DNA of 48,155 nt from Lunatimonas sp. (lineage in GTDB: Bacteria > Bacteroidota > Bacteroidia > Cytophagales > Cyclobacteriaceae): the NCBI RefSeq assembly GCF_020832325.1, contig NZ_JAFIEU010000033.1:1-48155 (forward strand). Reading direction: 5' to 3'. Positions 6,568 through 15,702 of this stretch are shown piece by piece (within the stretch, counting starts at the first letter, position 1; each line of letters opens with the position of its first letter). Under the pieces are notes generated by a model. That model saw only the letters and a list, made by a program, of their open reading frames with translations, made no database searches and was not told the origin of the DNA. Position numbers and translations under genes: made by a program.

Positions 6568-7779
6568 ATGCTTCATAGTATACACAATCAGCACGGGGTT
6601 TTCTGATTCCCGTGCTTCAGTCGCTATTTCCGCAAAATTTCTACCATTGGTGTTGATCCAGTTTTCATAATCGCTTTGGCTCATACGTTCTTTTTTCTCC
6701 AACAGTGTTTTATATAAATCCCTGCCCGGAACTTTTATACCTACTTTTCCCGGCTCGAAAGTATATATAATATAATGGGGATCGAATACTCCGTCTATAT
6801 CGTCAACAATTCGGTCCTTTATTACGTGGGTTTGCTGATGTTCCCGATCAAAGAATACGTTTATTCCGGTTTTTTCATATACGAGCATGGTGTAAAGCTG
6901 CTTTTCGGAAATGAGGTATTGGCCTCGGAAATACAACTTAGCCCAATTATTGATAAAATCCAGTGCTTTCTCAGTACCCTCTAGACTCTTTACCTCCTCC
7001 AAATCTTGCGCATATTTCCCAAAGTCAAACACGAGCTTTGGAACAAAAACCCCTTCGTCGATCTGATAGATCGTATCCGAATAGGCCATTCCATAATAGA
7101 GGTTTTCATGACTTTTCTGAAAAAAATCCCTTCCAGAGAAATGTCCATACAGCTTCTCCGGATCGTAGGGGAAATAGTTTAGGGTATCCTTGAGTGATTT
7201 GTCGAAGCTTTTCACAAAGTATGCTCCTGGTTCTCGGGTAGGGGTATACAAGTAATAGCGTTGGTCACGTTCTGAGAAAACACCCGGACCAAGCTGTTCA
7301 CGAAAAGAAACCTCACGTAGATATTCACCTTCCAAACTGAACCACATTATTTTACGGGGATGTATACCCAGCAAAACCAGCTCCCCGTCTACAAAGGCGG
7401 CAGCATCAAAGTCCAAGTATTGGCCGGGACCTTCCCCATAGGATTTGATCTTTGACAAATAGTTACCTGACCTGTCGAAAATGTGGATACAGGTACATCC
7501 AAAAATATCCAGCGTATAAATCCTATTTTGATAGAAATGTATTTGATGTAATCCCGCATAAAGATGCGCATCCTCCGTATCATCCTTCAGCCAGATATAT
7601 TCAATTTCGGGCTTGAAGAATTCCGACAACTTCCCAGTTCGTAACTGGGAAAGGTCCACCGATATCATTTCCAAGCCAGTGTCGGATTTGGTTTCTTGCT
7701 TACAGCTCCCGAGAAGGATGAAAAAAAGAATTCCGACGACATACCCCCAATAGTTTAAAATACCCGACCTAGACCGCAC
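6565..7779 (-). CDS. 6-bladed beta-propeller lipoprotein
   Basis: About 404 residues from a GTG at 7779, which gives a compact lipoprotein signal (positively charged start, hydrophobic core, lipobox L-L-G-S-C at about residue 26). The frame is open to a GTG at 7821, so the start is uncertain; no ATG is available. The body matches the Bacteroidota 6-bladed beta-propeller group: I-D-L-S-x-L near the start, E-Y-I-W-L, 'I-Y-T-L-D' followed by I-H-I-F-D-R-S-G, and G-E-G-P-G-Q-Y near residue 110. These proteins are exported and their role is mostly unknown. It is a single gene between the toxin remnant and a 580-bp gene-free stretch. Confidence 0.7.
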   Translation of the reverse strand: MRSRSGILNYWGYVVGILFFILLGSCKQETKSDTGLEMISVDLSQLRTGKLSEFFKPEIEYIWLKDDTEDAHLYAGLHQIHFYQNRIYTLDIFGCTCIHIFDRSGNYLSKIKSYGEGPGQYLDFDAAAFVDGELVLLGIHPRKIMWFSLEGEYLREVSFREQLGPGVFSERDQRYYLYTPTREPGAYFVKSFDKSLKDTLNYFPYDPEKLYGHFSGRDFFQKSHENLYYGMAYSDTIYQIDEGVFVPKLVFDFGKYAQDLEEVKSLEGTEKALDFINNWAKLYFRGQYLISEKQLYTMLVYEKTGINVFFDREHQQTHVIKDRIVDDIDGVFDPHYIIYTFEPGKVGIKVPGRDLYKTLLEKKERMSQSDYENWINTNGRNFAEIATEARESENPVLIVYTMKH

Positions 7780-7821
7780 TGCCAATGGGGTATATGGGTA
7801 GCCTGAAACCAAATCTAGCAC

Positions 7822-8356
7822 TGGGTTATAATAAATATAAAAAGCAAGGTATATGCAAGATACTCAAATTGTTCGGTTTCCAAAACCGTCTGGTATGTCT
7901 ATAAAGAAGCTCTAGTCTGAAATAGGGAATATTCCTCCAAACAACAACGTGGTTGCTACGAATATTCGGTGCCAAAGCTTATGCGATTTGTTTTTCTATT
8001 TCCGCAGTAAAGTGATTTCAGGGCTACGCCCCTCTCTTTTTACACGTCATTGACTTTCTACTAAGATATCAGGGCTAACGCCCCTCGAATACCAGCGTAT
8101 TTTCATGTTATTCGATAAATAGAAGACTGCCCAACGCTTCGTGATTCTCCGACTCGTGTAGTATCCACTACACCTTTTTTTACCCTACCTACATTGCGTT
8201 GTCAATCCTTTCCAAAATGGACACTCAACAAGTCAGTAGCATCTTAAAAGCAATTGTAGAATTGATATGAACGAGTCTGTGATACAATAAAAATGAAAAG
8301 ATTGCATAGAGCGATTCCCTTCGGGGCGCCCTATGCAATCCCTTTACATGATAGGT
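7822..8356. other. Gene-free stretch with two small hairpins
   Basis: No ORF, tRNA or known RNA is visible. There are two near-identical 17-nt units, CAGGGCTACGCCCCTC (from 8019) and CAGGGCTAACGCCCCTC (from 8070), each a GGGC/GCCC hairpin, about 50 bp apart on the same strand. They recall the paired hairpins at 157-206 and may be a degenerate REP-like pair. The terminator of the downstream hydrolase gene lies at 8285-8340. Confidence 0.5.
8285..8340 (-). terminator. Intrinsic terminator of the secreted hydrolase gene
   Basis: A 10-bp perfect inverted repeat, GATTGCATAG (8300-8309) with CTATGCAATC (8331-8340), lies 16 bp after the stop codon of the minus-strand hydrolase gene. Read on that strand it is followed by a T-rich run (TTTTCATTTTTATTG). 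Confidence 0.7.
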
Positions 8357-10807
8357 TTATTTCACGGCAGGCAAACTCCAGTCATTTTGGTAGAACCCGG
8401 TAGCCTTTATCGCATCAACCCCGTTTATCGGTAGATCCGCCGTAAAAATCACATAATCCGGGAAGCCGCTTCCACCTGCAAAATACTGGTTGGCATTGGC
8501 CGCATGAAGGCCGGCAAGCCCGGTCCCGCTTATGACGGCTACGCCCAAGCTTGGATTATCTGCTCGGGGTACCATAAAGTAGGCTCCTAGATCGGCACCA
8601 TCCATCACGTCACTGCCAAGCTGTATCCGGTTGCGGGAGACTTGGATGGGACTCGCTGTCAGCAGGGTCCTCCAAGCTCGGTTGGTATCGGCATTACCAT
8701 AGATGATTATTCCCCGGTCACCGTGTTTTACCAAGTCAAACTCCCTATCCGAAACGATATCTACGGCTCCATTCCCCCGGTAATACCACATCTCTGCATC
8801 AAAGCGCGCTTTGTTATAGGCCCACTCGTTTTCTGCCTTGTTGCCGGAAGTACCGTAGACATATACCATCCGATTATTAAAAGGCTCCTTAAAGGTACCG
8901 TTGCGCACAGTGCCTTTGTCTGAAAGATTGGGGACTTCGCTGATCTCCCATTTACCTTCTGAATTTTTCAGGTAGAGCATACCGGAACCGTCGTTTTTCC
9001 AAGTTATCTCGGGCTGGTTATCTAAGGAAAGGGTTATTTCTGCCCCCGTAGCAAAGGAGGAGGTCTCTAAACCGAGGTGTTGGATGTTTTCAGTGCTGCC
9101 GCTGATGGATCGCGATTTTACATTTCGGAGCAAGTTTACCCGTGAGTAATTCAAAGGTTCTGTCTGCTGGAGGATATGCACCCAGCGGCTTTGGGAAGAG
9201 ACGGCCGTGTTTGCGGTTGAAAATTCTACCCGGTGAACCACGGTATCGTGCGGCGTCTCGTGCCATTCGAAATAGTCAAACAGCGGCTTCCAGTCCACGC
9301 TTTCATCCCCAAACCAATGGCTGCCACCCGGGTATTCGTAGTAGCTGAAATCGGGGTGAAACTCCCCAAGTATCTGCCTCATCTGTCTGGCATAATCGAC
9401 GGATACGACCCGGTCGCTGTCACCGTGGTGGATGTAAACTCCTGCTGCGGTGTAGTTTTTCGCCAACTGGATTACATTGCTGGGATTACTGGCCCTCAGC
9501 AGTAGCTTTTCGGTAGGGTGGTCGGTTTCTTCGGGGATTTTGCCATCGGCAGATCCATAGCCCATAAGGGTGGGGTAGCCTGCACACGGGGCGATGGCGG
9601 CCCATTTGCCTGCAAAGGTAGCACCCAGGTACCAGGTGCCATGCCCGCCCATGGAGTGCCCGGTGAGGTAGATTTTTGAAGGATTTGGCCGGAATTTTTC
9701 TTCGGCAATTGCCAGCACCTCCATGGCGTCGATACGGCCCCAGTCTTCCCAGTTAAACCCTCTGGGACGTCGGTTGGTAGGGGCCACCAAGGTGCCCCAG
9801 GTCTTGGGTTTGTAGGCCCTTGCCTGTCCGATGCCTTCTACGCCTGCTCCATGCACCGAAAGAAACAGGGCGGAACCTGCTTTGCTGCCCCCTACTTGGG
9901 GGGCTACACCGTAGTACTGCACGCTGCCGTCAATTTCGCTGATAAAGGTTTGTTTGTAGTGTTCGGTAGCTTCTCTTCCGAACAAGGTGATTTGTTGGCT
10001 GTCGGCTTTTTTGTTGCCAAGGTGAAGGTTTAGGGTGGCATTATATTCTCCTTTGGCGGAGACGCTTGCCGCGTTGATGTCAAACCCCACTTTTCGGATG
10101 CTCATCGGGGGAATACTGGGAAGGCTAGACGTGGCTACAGTTCCGTTTAGGATCACCTCCATCTTTCCATCGGTGATGGTTTTTGAAGTGGCATTCACCA
10201 CCACCACGGCTCCGATAAGCCGATCGTTGCCCGGCTGCCCCAACACGATGTCGGGAAGCGTGGCATCCGCTGTTTTTAACAGAACGGGACTGGCATCCAA
10301 AATTAGCTCCGCCGAAATGCCCGACCATAGTCCGGTAAAACGGGCCAAGATTTCGTTTTTGCCTTTTTCTAAGGGTACGGGAAGGTAAAGCCAGCCATCT
10401 CCGTAGATATCACCCCCTCTGGGGACTCCGTTGACGTAACACATGCTCGCGCCACTCATTCGCAGGAGCGCCGTTTGTTTTTTGGTTGATTCGTAGGTCA
10501 GGTAAAGGTAGCCTGCCCGAAGCCTGCCCCGAAAACGACCGCTATCATCGGTGCGGACGACTTGCCAAGTGTCTTCGGAATCTGAGGATACCTTTCCATT
10601 TTCTGTGGGGTTCTCAAAGGCTCCGTTGGCCAGTTGGAAGGCCACCTGATCCGTGAAGATCACTTCCCGCCCATAGCGGTGTTGATTCTGTATGGCCAGG
10701 CCTTCCGTGAAAACATGGGTACTTTGGGCCTGCGTTCTGAAAGTCTGCACTCCAAAAAAGACCGTAAAAATCAAAAAAAGGCACGTGAATCTGAATCCTT
10801 CGTTCAT
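8357..10807 (-). CDS. Large secreted prolyl-oligopeptidase-type serine hydrolase
   Basis: 816 residues with an N-terminal signal peptide (hydrophobic core about 8-20, cleavage near T-Q-A-Q at 25-28). Residues 30-290 look like beta-rich accessory domains. The alpha/beta-hydrolase domain spans about 295-515. Its catalytic triad is visible: nucleophile Ser385 in G-H-S-M-G-G, an Asp at 463 or 465 in H-G-D-S-D, and His497 in G-G-S-H-W. The segment R-P-R-G-F-N-W-E-D-W near 350 is typical of secreted esterase/peptidase-like members of this family. The C-terminal 300 residues form a further beta-rich region. The substrate (ester-linked polysaccharide side groups or peptides) cannot be told. It is divergent from the putative glycoside hydrolase at 11092, which suggests a shared role in polymer breakdown; that is inference. 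Confidence 0.8.
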   Translation of the reverse strand: MNEGFRFTCLFLIFTVFFGVQTFRTQAQSTHVFTEGLAIQNQHRYGREVIFTDQVAFQLANGAFENPTENGKVSSDSEDTWQVVRTDDSGRFRGRLRAGYLYLTYESTKKQTALLRMSGASMCYVNGVPRGGDIYGDGWLYLPVPLEKGKNEILARFTGLWSGISAELILDASPVLLKTADATLPDIVLGQPGNDRLIGAVVVVNATSKTITDGKMEVILNGTVATSSLPSIPPMSIRKVGFDINAASVSAKGEYNATLNLHLGNKKADSQQITLFGREATEHYKQTFISEIDGSVQYYGVAPQVGGSKAGSALFLSVHGAGVEGIGQARAYKPKTWGTLVAPTNRRPRGFNWEDWGRIDAMEVLAIAEEKFRPNPSKIYLTGHSMGGHGTWYLGATFAGKWAAIAPCAGYPTLMGYGSADGKIPEETDHPTEKLLLRASNPSNVIQLAKNYTAAGVYIHHGDSDRVVSVDYARQMRQILGEFHPDFSYYEYPGGSHWFGDESVDWKPLFDYFEWHETPHDTVVHRVEFSTANTAVSSQSRWVHILQQTEPLNYSRVNLLRNVKSRSISGSTENIQHLGLETSSFATGAEITLSLDNQPEITWKNDGSGMLYLKNSEGKWEISEVPNLSDKGTVRNGTFKEPFNNRMVYVYGTSGNKAENEWAYNKARFDAEMWYYRGNGAVDIVSDREFDLVKHGDRGIIIYGNADTNRAWRTLLTASPIQVSRNRIQLGSDVMDGADLGAYFMVPRADNPSLGVAVISGTGLAGLHAANANQYFAGGSGFPDYVIFTADLPINGVDAIKATGFYQNDWSLPAVK

Positions 10808-11091
10808 AAGTAGGTTGGTTTGATGTGTATTTGCTGCAATGTATTTATTTTGTTGCGTAACCGAAAGGCAAATGCCCTAGACGGTCCAAACTTATCCAAA
10901 CTTCCTCAATGCAAGCTGACGAAGTACATGGTGCCTATTTTCTGAAAGCTACGTAGCGTGAGCGGCAGGCATCGAATCGATGGTTTTAGGCATCTGCTGA
11001 GTGTTTTGTCCTTTGCTGGTACGAATTGCGCCTGTAAATGGTCCTTTTGGGGCAAAATGCGTATTACGTTAGCCAATTAATTTCCGTTGAC

Positions 11092-13515
11092 ATGAGCGTA
11101 TTCTCCCGATTGCTAGTAGTTTTTCTGATCCAACTTAGTTCCTTTTCTGTAGTTGCCGCCGTGGATTTGACGGATGCGGTCGTGATTGTTCCTCGACAAA
11201 GCAGTTCCCGGCTGACCTTTTTTGCTGAGGTACTACGGGAGGAGGTGCAAAAGCGTACGGGAAAAGGGTTGGGCCTTCAGGATCGGGCTGCTGCACCTGG
11301 TCGGTCCGCCATCGTTTTGGGTATACAGGGCCAGGGAGATCAACTACCCGCTTCCTACCGACCCCTGATCGATGCGACACCGGTTTTGGCTTCGGAAGGC
11401 TATAGCCTCCAGATAGATACGAAAAAGCGTATCGTGTACATCGTAGGAGCGGATGAGCGGGGAGTACTTTACGGTATCGGTTGGCTTTTACGAAAAATGA
11501 ATTGGGGAGAGGGTGTATTGGACGTCCCCGAATCAGTTGCTTTGGCTTCTTCTCCTACCTATCCCATCCGCGGCCATCAGCTCGGCTACCGACCCAAAAC
11601 CAATTCCTACGATGCCTTTTCGGTGACCATGTTTGAGCAATACATTCGGGAGTTGGCGTTGTTTGGAGCCAACAGCATTGAGATAGTGCCTCCTAGGACA
11701 GACGATGACTTCAGCAGCCGACACATGCAACTTCCTGCGATCGAGATGATCGGGCATCAATCCCGCATTGCCGATCAATTGGATATGGACGTTTGGATGT
11801 GGTATCCCAATATGGGTGAGGACTATGCCCATCCCGATTCCATAGAGGTGGAATTACGGGAACGGCACGAGGTGTTTTCCTCCGTGCCACGCCTCGATCA
11901 CCTGTTCGTGCCGGGTGGAGACCCCGGAGAATTGGAGCCGGACGAACTCTTTTGGTGGCTGGAGGAGTCTGCCAAAGTACTGCGGGAATACCATCCAAAT
12001 GCAAAGGTTTGGGTTTCTCCTCAGGTATTTCGTCCGACCCAGGCGTGGTTTGACCGATTCTTTTTTCATGTCAATCAGGAATACGAGTGGCTGGGAGGTG
12101 TGGTGTTTGGACCTTGGGTGAAAATTCCCCTCCCCGAGTTACGGCAGCGGGTAAAGGCCGGAATTCCCATCCGCCGGTACCCAGACATCACCCATAGTCT
12201 TAGTTCCCAATATCCCATACCCGAGTGGGACCTGGCACTGTCCATGACGCTTGGCAGGGAATGCATCAATCCCAGACCAGGGGATCAAAAATCCATTCAC
12301 AATGCACTGGCAGCGTACGCTGACGGAAGCTTGAGCTATTCCGAGGGAACCAACGACGACGTAAATAAATTTGTATGGACCGATCAGGACTGGGACCCGG
12401 ATAGACCGGTGATCGAGACCCTTCGGGATTATGCACGCTTCTTTTTTGGCCCGGAATGGGTGGAGGGGATTTCTCAGGGGCTGCTATTACAGGAAGAGAA
12501 TATGCGTGGCCCCCTGCTGACCAATATGCAGGTACCGGTGAGCCTACAAGTATGGCAGGAGATGGAACAGCGGGCAGATGCAGCGATGAGGCAAAATTTC
12601 AGGTTCCAAATGGGATTGATCAGGGCCTATTACGATGCCTATGTGCAACGTAAGCTGGCCCTGCAAACGGCTGCGGAACACAAGGCCAGGGACTTTATGC
12701 GCCAGGCATTGGAGGAAGGTGAGCTGGCTGGGCTTTCGCAGGCGTTAGCTGTATTGGAGCAAAGTTTGACCGAGGAGCCGGCTGCCCCGTGGCGGGCCCG
12801 GTGTTTGGAACTCGCGGACGCTCTCTACGAGAGCATTGGTGCTCAACTGACCATCGATCCGCACGGAGCCGCATCGGGCAGAGGGAATTTCATCGACAAC
12901 CTCGATGCGGTTCTAAACGATGCTCCCTGGTTGATGGATAATTTGCGGGCTATTCGGGATATGGGGGAAGGTGCCGATTGGCAAAGTGCCCTGCATGCTG
13001 TGGTAAATAGAACCAATCCGGGGCCGGGTGGTTTTTACGATAACTTTGGCCATCCGAAGAGCTGGAAGCGGGTCGTGTTTGACAAATCGTGGGAAGAAGA
13101 TCCGGGCAGTCTTTACCGCCCTAGGATCAGCTTTGGTGTGGGCCTGATCGGCGTGGAGTGGGTGCATGAGGTGAAAGCCGTGGGTTTTGAAGGTACTGCT
13201 GCGCCCCAAGCCTGGATGATGCAGGTAAATACGCTGTATGATACACCACTTAAGATACGATACGATCAGCTCAACCCCGATTTGGATTATACGCTCCGTG
13301 TAGCTTACACCGGAAGGTTTCGGTCAAAAATGCGACTGGAAGTGGACGGGGGGCTGGAGGTCCATGATTTCATCCAAACGGGGCACCAGCCTATCTTTGA
13401 ATTTGACCTACCGAAAAGCGCCTACCAGGATGGGGAGATTACCTTTAGCTGGACCTGTGGCGAAGGGGAACGCGGATCGCAGGTGGCGGAGCTTTGGTTG
13501 ATGGTAAAGCCCTAA
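11092..13515 (+). CDS. Putative secreted glycoside hydrolase with GH20/GH67-type N-terminal domain
   Basis: 807 residues from the ATG at 11092, which starts a clean signal peptide; an upstream in-frame ATG at 11038 would place 18 residues before it. Residues about 25-140 look like the small alpha/beta domain found before the barrel in GH20 and GH67 enzymes (A-V-V-I-V-P ... S-A-I-V-L-G ... E-G-Y-S-L ... V-Y-I-V-G-A-D-E-R-G-V-L-Y-G-I). A TIM-barrel-like region follows (about 150-440) with R-G-H-Q-L-G-Y-R-P-K-T-N and an acidic pocket candidate, Y-S-E-G-T-N-D-D-V-N-K. The C-terminal part is helical and then beta-rich. No exact family can be named; an alpha-glucuronidase or hexosaminidase-like enzyme are both possible. 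It lies 285 bp from the divergent hydrolase. Confidence 0.65.
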   Translation: MSVFSRLLVVFLIQLSSFSVVAAVDLTDAVVIVPRQSSSRLTFFAEVLREEVQKRTGKGLGLQDRAAAPGRSAIVLGIQGQGDQLPASYRPLIDATPVLASEGYSLQIDTKKRIVYIVGADERGVLYGIGWLLRKMNWGEGVLDVPESVALASSPTYPIRGHQLGYRPKTNSYDAFSVTMFEQYIRELALFGANSIEIVPPRTDDDFSSRHMQLPAIEMIGHQSRIADQLDMDVWMWYPNMGEDYAHPDSIEVELRERHEVFSSVPRLDHLFVPGGDPGELEPDELFWWLEESAKVLREYHPNAKVWVSPQVFRPTQAWFDRFFFHVNQEYEWLGGVVFGPWVKIPLPELRQRVKAGIPIRRYPDITHSLSSQYPIPEWDLALSMTLGRECINPRPGDQKSIHNALAAYADGSLSYSEGTNDDVNKFVWTDQDWDPDRPVIETLRDYARFFFGPEWVEGISQGLLLQEENMRGPLLTNMQVPVSLQVWQEMEQRADAAMRQNFRFQMGLIRAYYDAYVQRKLALQTAAEHKARDFMRQALEEGELAGLSQALAVLEQSLTEEPAAPWRARCLELADALYESIGAQLTIDPHGAASGRGNFIDNLDAVLNDAPWLMDNLRAIRDMGEGADWQSALHAVVNRTNPGPGGFYDNFGHPKSWKRVVFDKSWEEDPGSLYRPRISFGVGLIGVEWVHEVKAVGFEGTAAPQAWMMQVNTLYDTPLKIRYDQLNPDLDYTLRVAYTGRFRSKMRLEVDGGLEVHDFIQTGHQPIFEFDLPKSAYQDGEITFSWTCGEGERGSQVAELWLMVKP

Positions 13516-13526
13516 GCAGTCTGCAG

Positions 13527-15476
13527 TTAGCGATATTGGATGCGAACGGCATTTAGAATGGCCAATAAGGCGACGCCCACATCGGCAAATACCGCTTCCC
13601 ACATACTTGCCATACCGGAGGCCCCCAGTATCAGTACGGTCAGCTTCACGCCAAAGGCCAAAAGGATGTTTTGCCAAACAACTTTTCGGGTGAACCTGCT
13701 GATTTGGATCGCCTTGGCGATCTTGGAGGGTTGATCGGTCTGTATGACCACATCCGCTGTTTCGATGGCTGCGTCACTTCCCAGACCACCCATGGCAATC
13801 CCAATGTCTGCAAGCGCCAGTACGGGTGCGTCGTTGATCCCATCCCCCACAAAAGCCACGATTCTACCGGGTTCGGATTGGATCGAAGTGAGCTTGTCTG
13901 CTTTTTGTTCCGGTAACAGTCCACCAAATGCTTGGGGGATACCCAGCTCTTTTGCTACCGAATCGGTGACTTCCTGCCGATCTCCGGACAATATAAAAAA
14001 CTCCTGAACGCCCCACCTTTTCATATCGGTAATGGCTGTTTTTGCATCCGCTTTCAGTGTGTCTGCAATCAAAAAATACCCTTGGTGTATGCCGTTGATT
14101 GCTACGTGGATGGTAGAGGTCCCAGGATCTACCGTATCATTTACTCCCCCTACGTGGTGCTGCTGCATCCACGGGTGATTACCTACCAGTACCGTTTGAT
14201 GGCCTACTTTTCCACTGATGCCCATGCCGGCTAGCTCCAGTTGCTCGGTGACTTCAGGTAGGTTTTCCATCGGACCGGATGATACATGGGCTACGATCGA
14301 CCTAGCGACCGGGTGCAGGGAACTTTGCTCCAGTGTTGCAGCCATCGATTTCCAGCTTTCGTCGTCAGATCCTCCGGTAGTAACCGTTTTCACCACCTCA
14401 AAGATACCCTTGGTCAGGGTACCCGTTTTATCCATCACCACGGTATTGACCTTTGCCATTAAATCGAGGAAATTAGAGCCTTTGAACAAGATACCGTTTT
14501 TGGAAGCCGCTCCTATTCCGCCAAAGTAGCCTAAGGGGATGGAGATTACCAAGGCACAGGGGCAGGATATGACCAGAAATACCAAAGCGCGGTATAGCCA
14601 GGTAGAAAAGTCATACTCTGGTACGAAAAACCAAGGAACCACCACTAGGGCCAATGCCAAATAGGTCACCATGGGGGTGTATACCTTGGCGAATTTTCGG
14701 ATAAACTGTTCGGTCTTGGCCTTGCGCGCCGATGCTCCCTGCACCAGTTTCAGAATACGGGCGATGGCGCTTTCCTGAAAGGGTTTGGTGACACGTATAT
14801 CCACCACCCGATCCAGGATCACCATGCCTGCCAATACTTCCTCTTCCGGTCTTATCGCTCGCGGAAGGCTTTCACCTGTCAGGGCAGCGGTGTTAAACAG
14901 TCCCCCTTCGCCTTGAAGGAGACCATCCAGGGCAACTCGTTCTCCGGCTTTGTACCGGACTACCTCACCGGGGTTGACCTGTTCGGGAGCTACAGCATGG
15001 AGTTTTCCTTCCCTCCAAACGGCTACTTGGTCGGGCCGCATGTCCAATAATGCTTGGATATTGCCTTTGGCTTTCTTCACAGCAGCTTCCTGAAAAAGCT
15101 CTCCCACTGCGTAAAAAAGCATCACGGCTACGGCTTCCGGATACTCGCCTATGGCAAAAGCACCTAATGTAGCTATGCCCATCAGGAAAAACTCGGTAAA
15201 GACTTCTCCTTTCCAAATCAAATCCCAAGCTCTGCTTAACACGGGGAATGCGACGGGCAGATAGGCCAGAACATACCAGATCAGGCGAATCCATCCGTAA
15301 AAAAAATATTCCCCAGCCGCAATTTCCAAAGGGATAGCTCCCAATAGCAAGACCAGACTGAAAAGTGGCCGCTTCCAATCTTCCCATTTCAGGTAAACGG
15401 GTTTCCCAGGTTTCTGCATAGGCTTTTCGGGCTCACAGCAGGAGATACGATTTGTTGGGCTGATGGACTCGTTCAT
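13527..15476 (-). CDS. Heavy-metal P1B-type ATPase, Zn/Cd/Pb group
   Basis: 649 residues. Standard P1B landmarks are present: T-G-E-S (200-203, actuator), the membrane metal site C-P-C (305-307), the phosphorylated Asp349 in D-K-T-G-T, the H-P pair (388-389) of the nucleotide domain, and G-D-G-I-N-D-A-P. The CPC plus the overall pattern points to the Zn2+/Cd2+/Pb2+ exporters (ZntA/CadA type), which pump metal from the cytoplasm at ATP cost. No N-terminal HMA domain is present; instead there is a short tail with Cys-Cys-Glu-Pro-Glu at 13-17 that could bind metal. No metal sensor gene is adjacent. Its stop is 12 bp from that of the convergent glycoside hydrolase gene. Confidence 0.92.
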   Translation of the reverse strand: MNESISPTNRISCCEPEKPMQKPGKPVYLKWEDWKRPLFSLVLLLGAIPLEIAAGEYFFYGWIRLIWYVLAYLPVAFPVLSRAWDLIWKGEVFTEFFLMGIATLGAFAIGEYPEAVAVMLFYAVGELFQEAAVKKAKGNIQALLDMRPDQVAVWREGKLHAVAPEQVNPGEVVRYKAGERVALDGLLQGEGGLFNTAALTGESLPRAIRPEEEVLAGMVILDRVVDIRVTKPFQESAIARILKLVQGASARKAKTEQFIRKFAKVYTPMVTYLALALVVVPWFFVPEYDFSTWLYRALVFLVISCPCALVISIPLGYFGGIGAASKNGILFKGSNFLDLMAKVNTVVMDKTGTLTKGIFEVVKTVTTGGSDDESWKSMAATLEQSSLHPVARSIVAHVSSGPMENLPEVTEQLELAGMGISGKVGHQTVLVGNHPWMQQHHVGGVNDTVDPGTSTIHVAINGIHQGYFLIADTLKADAKTAITDMKRWGVQEFFILSGDRQEVTDSVAKELGIPQAFGGLLPEQKADKLTSIQSEPGRIVAFVGDGINDAPVLALADIGIAMGGLGSDAAIETADVVIQTDQPSKIAKAIQISRFTRKVVWQNILLAFGVKLTVLILGASGMASMWEAVFADVGVALLAILNAVRIQYR

Positions 15477-15702
15477 GGCTTGTTGTCCTCTTACAGTTGA
15501 GTAGTATCGGTAAAGTTACGTAAAGAAGCCATGCACGGGTATTGCATTTGATAAAGAGTACTGCTTGGTGCATGCTTTGGAAATTGGAGCCCGACGAAAT
15601 TTTTTTCAGTTTCGAGTGCCACCGATTCTTGAGTTTCCCGTTCATAGAGGTTGAACGCTTATACAATTGTCTTCAGAGCGATGTTTGATACCGCCAATCA
15701 GT

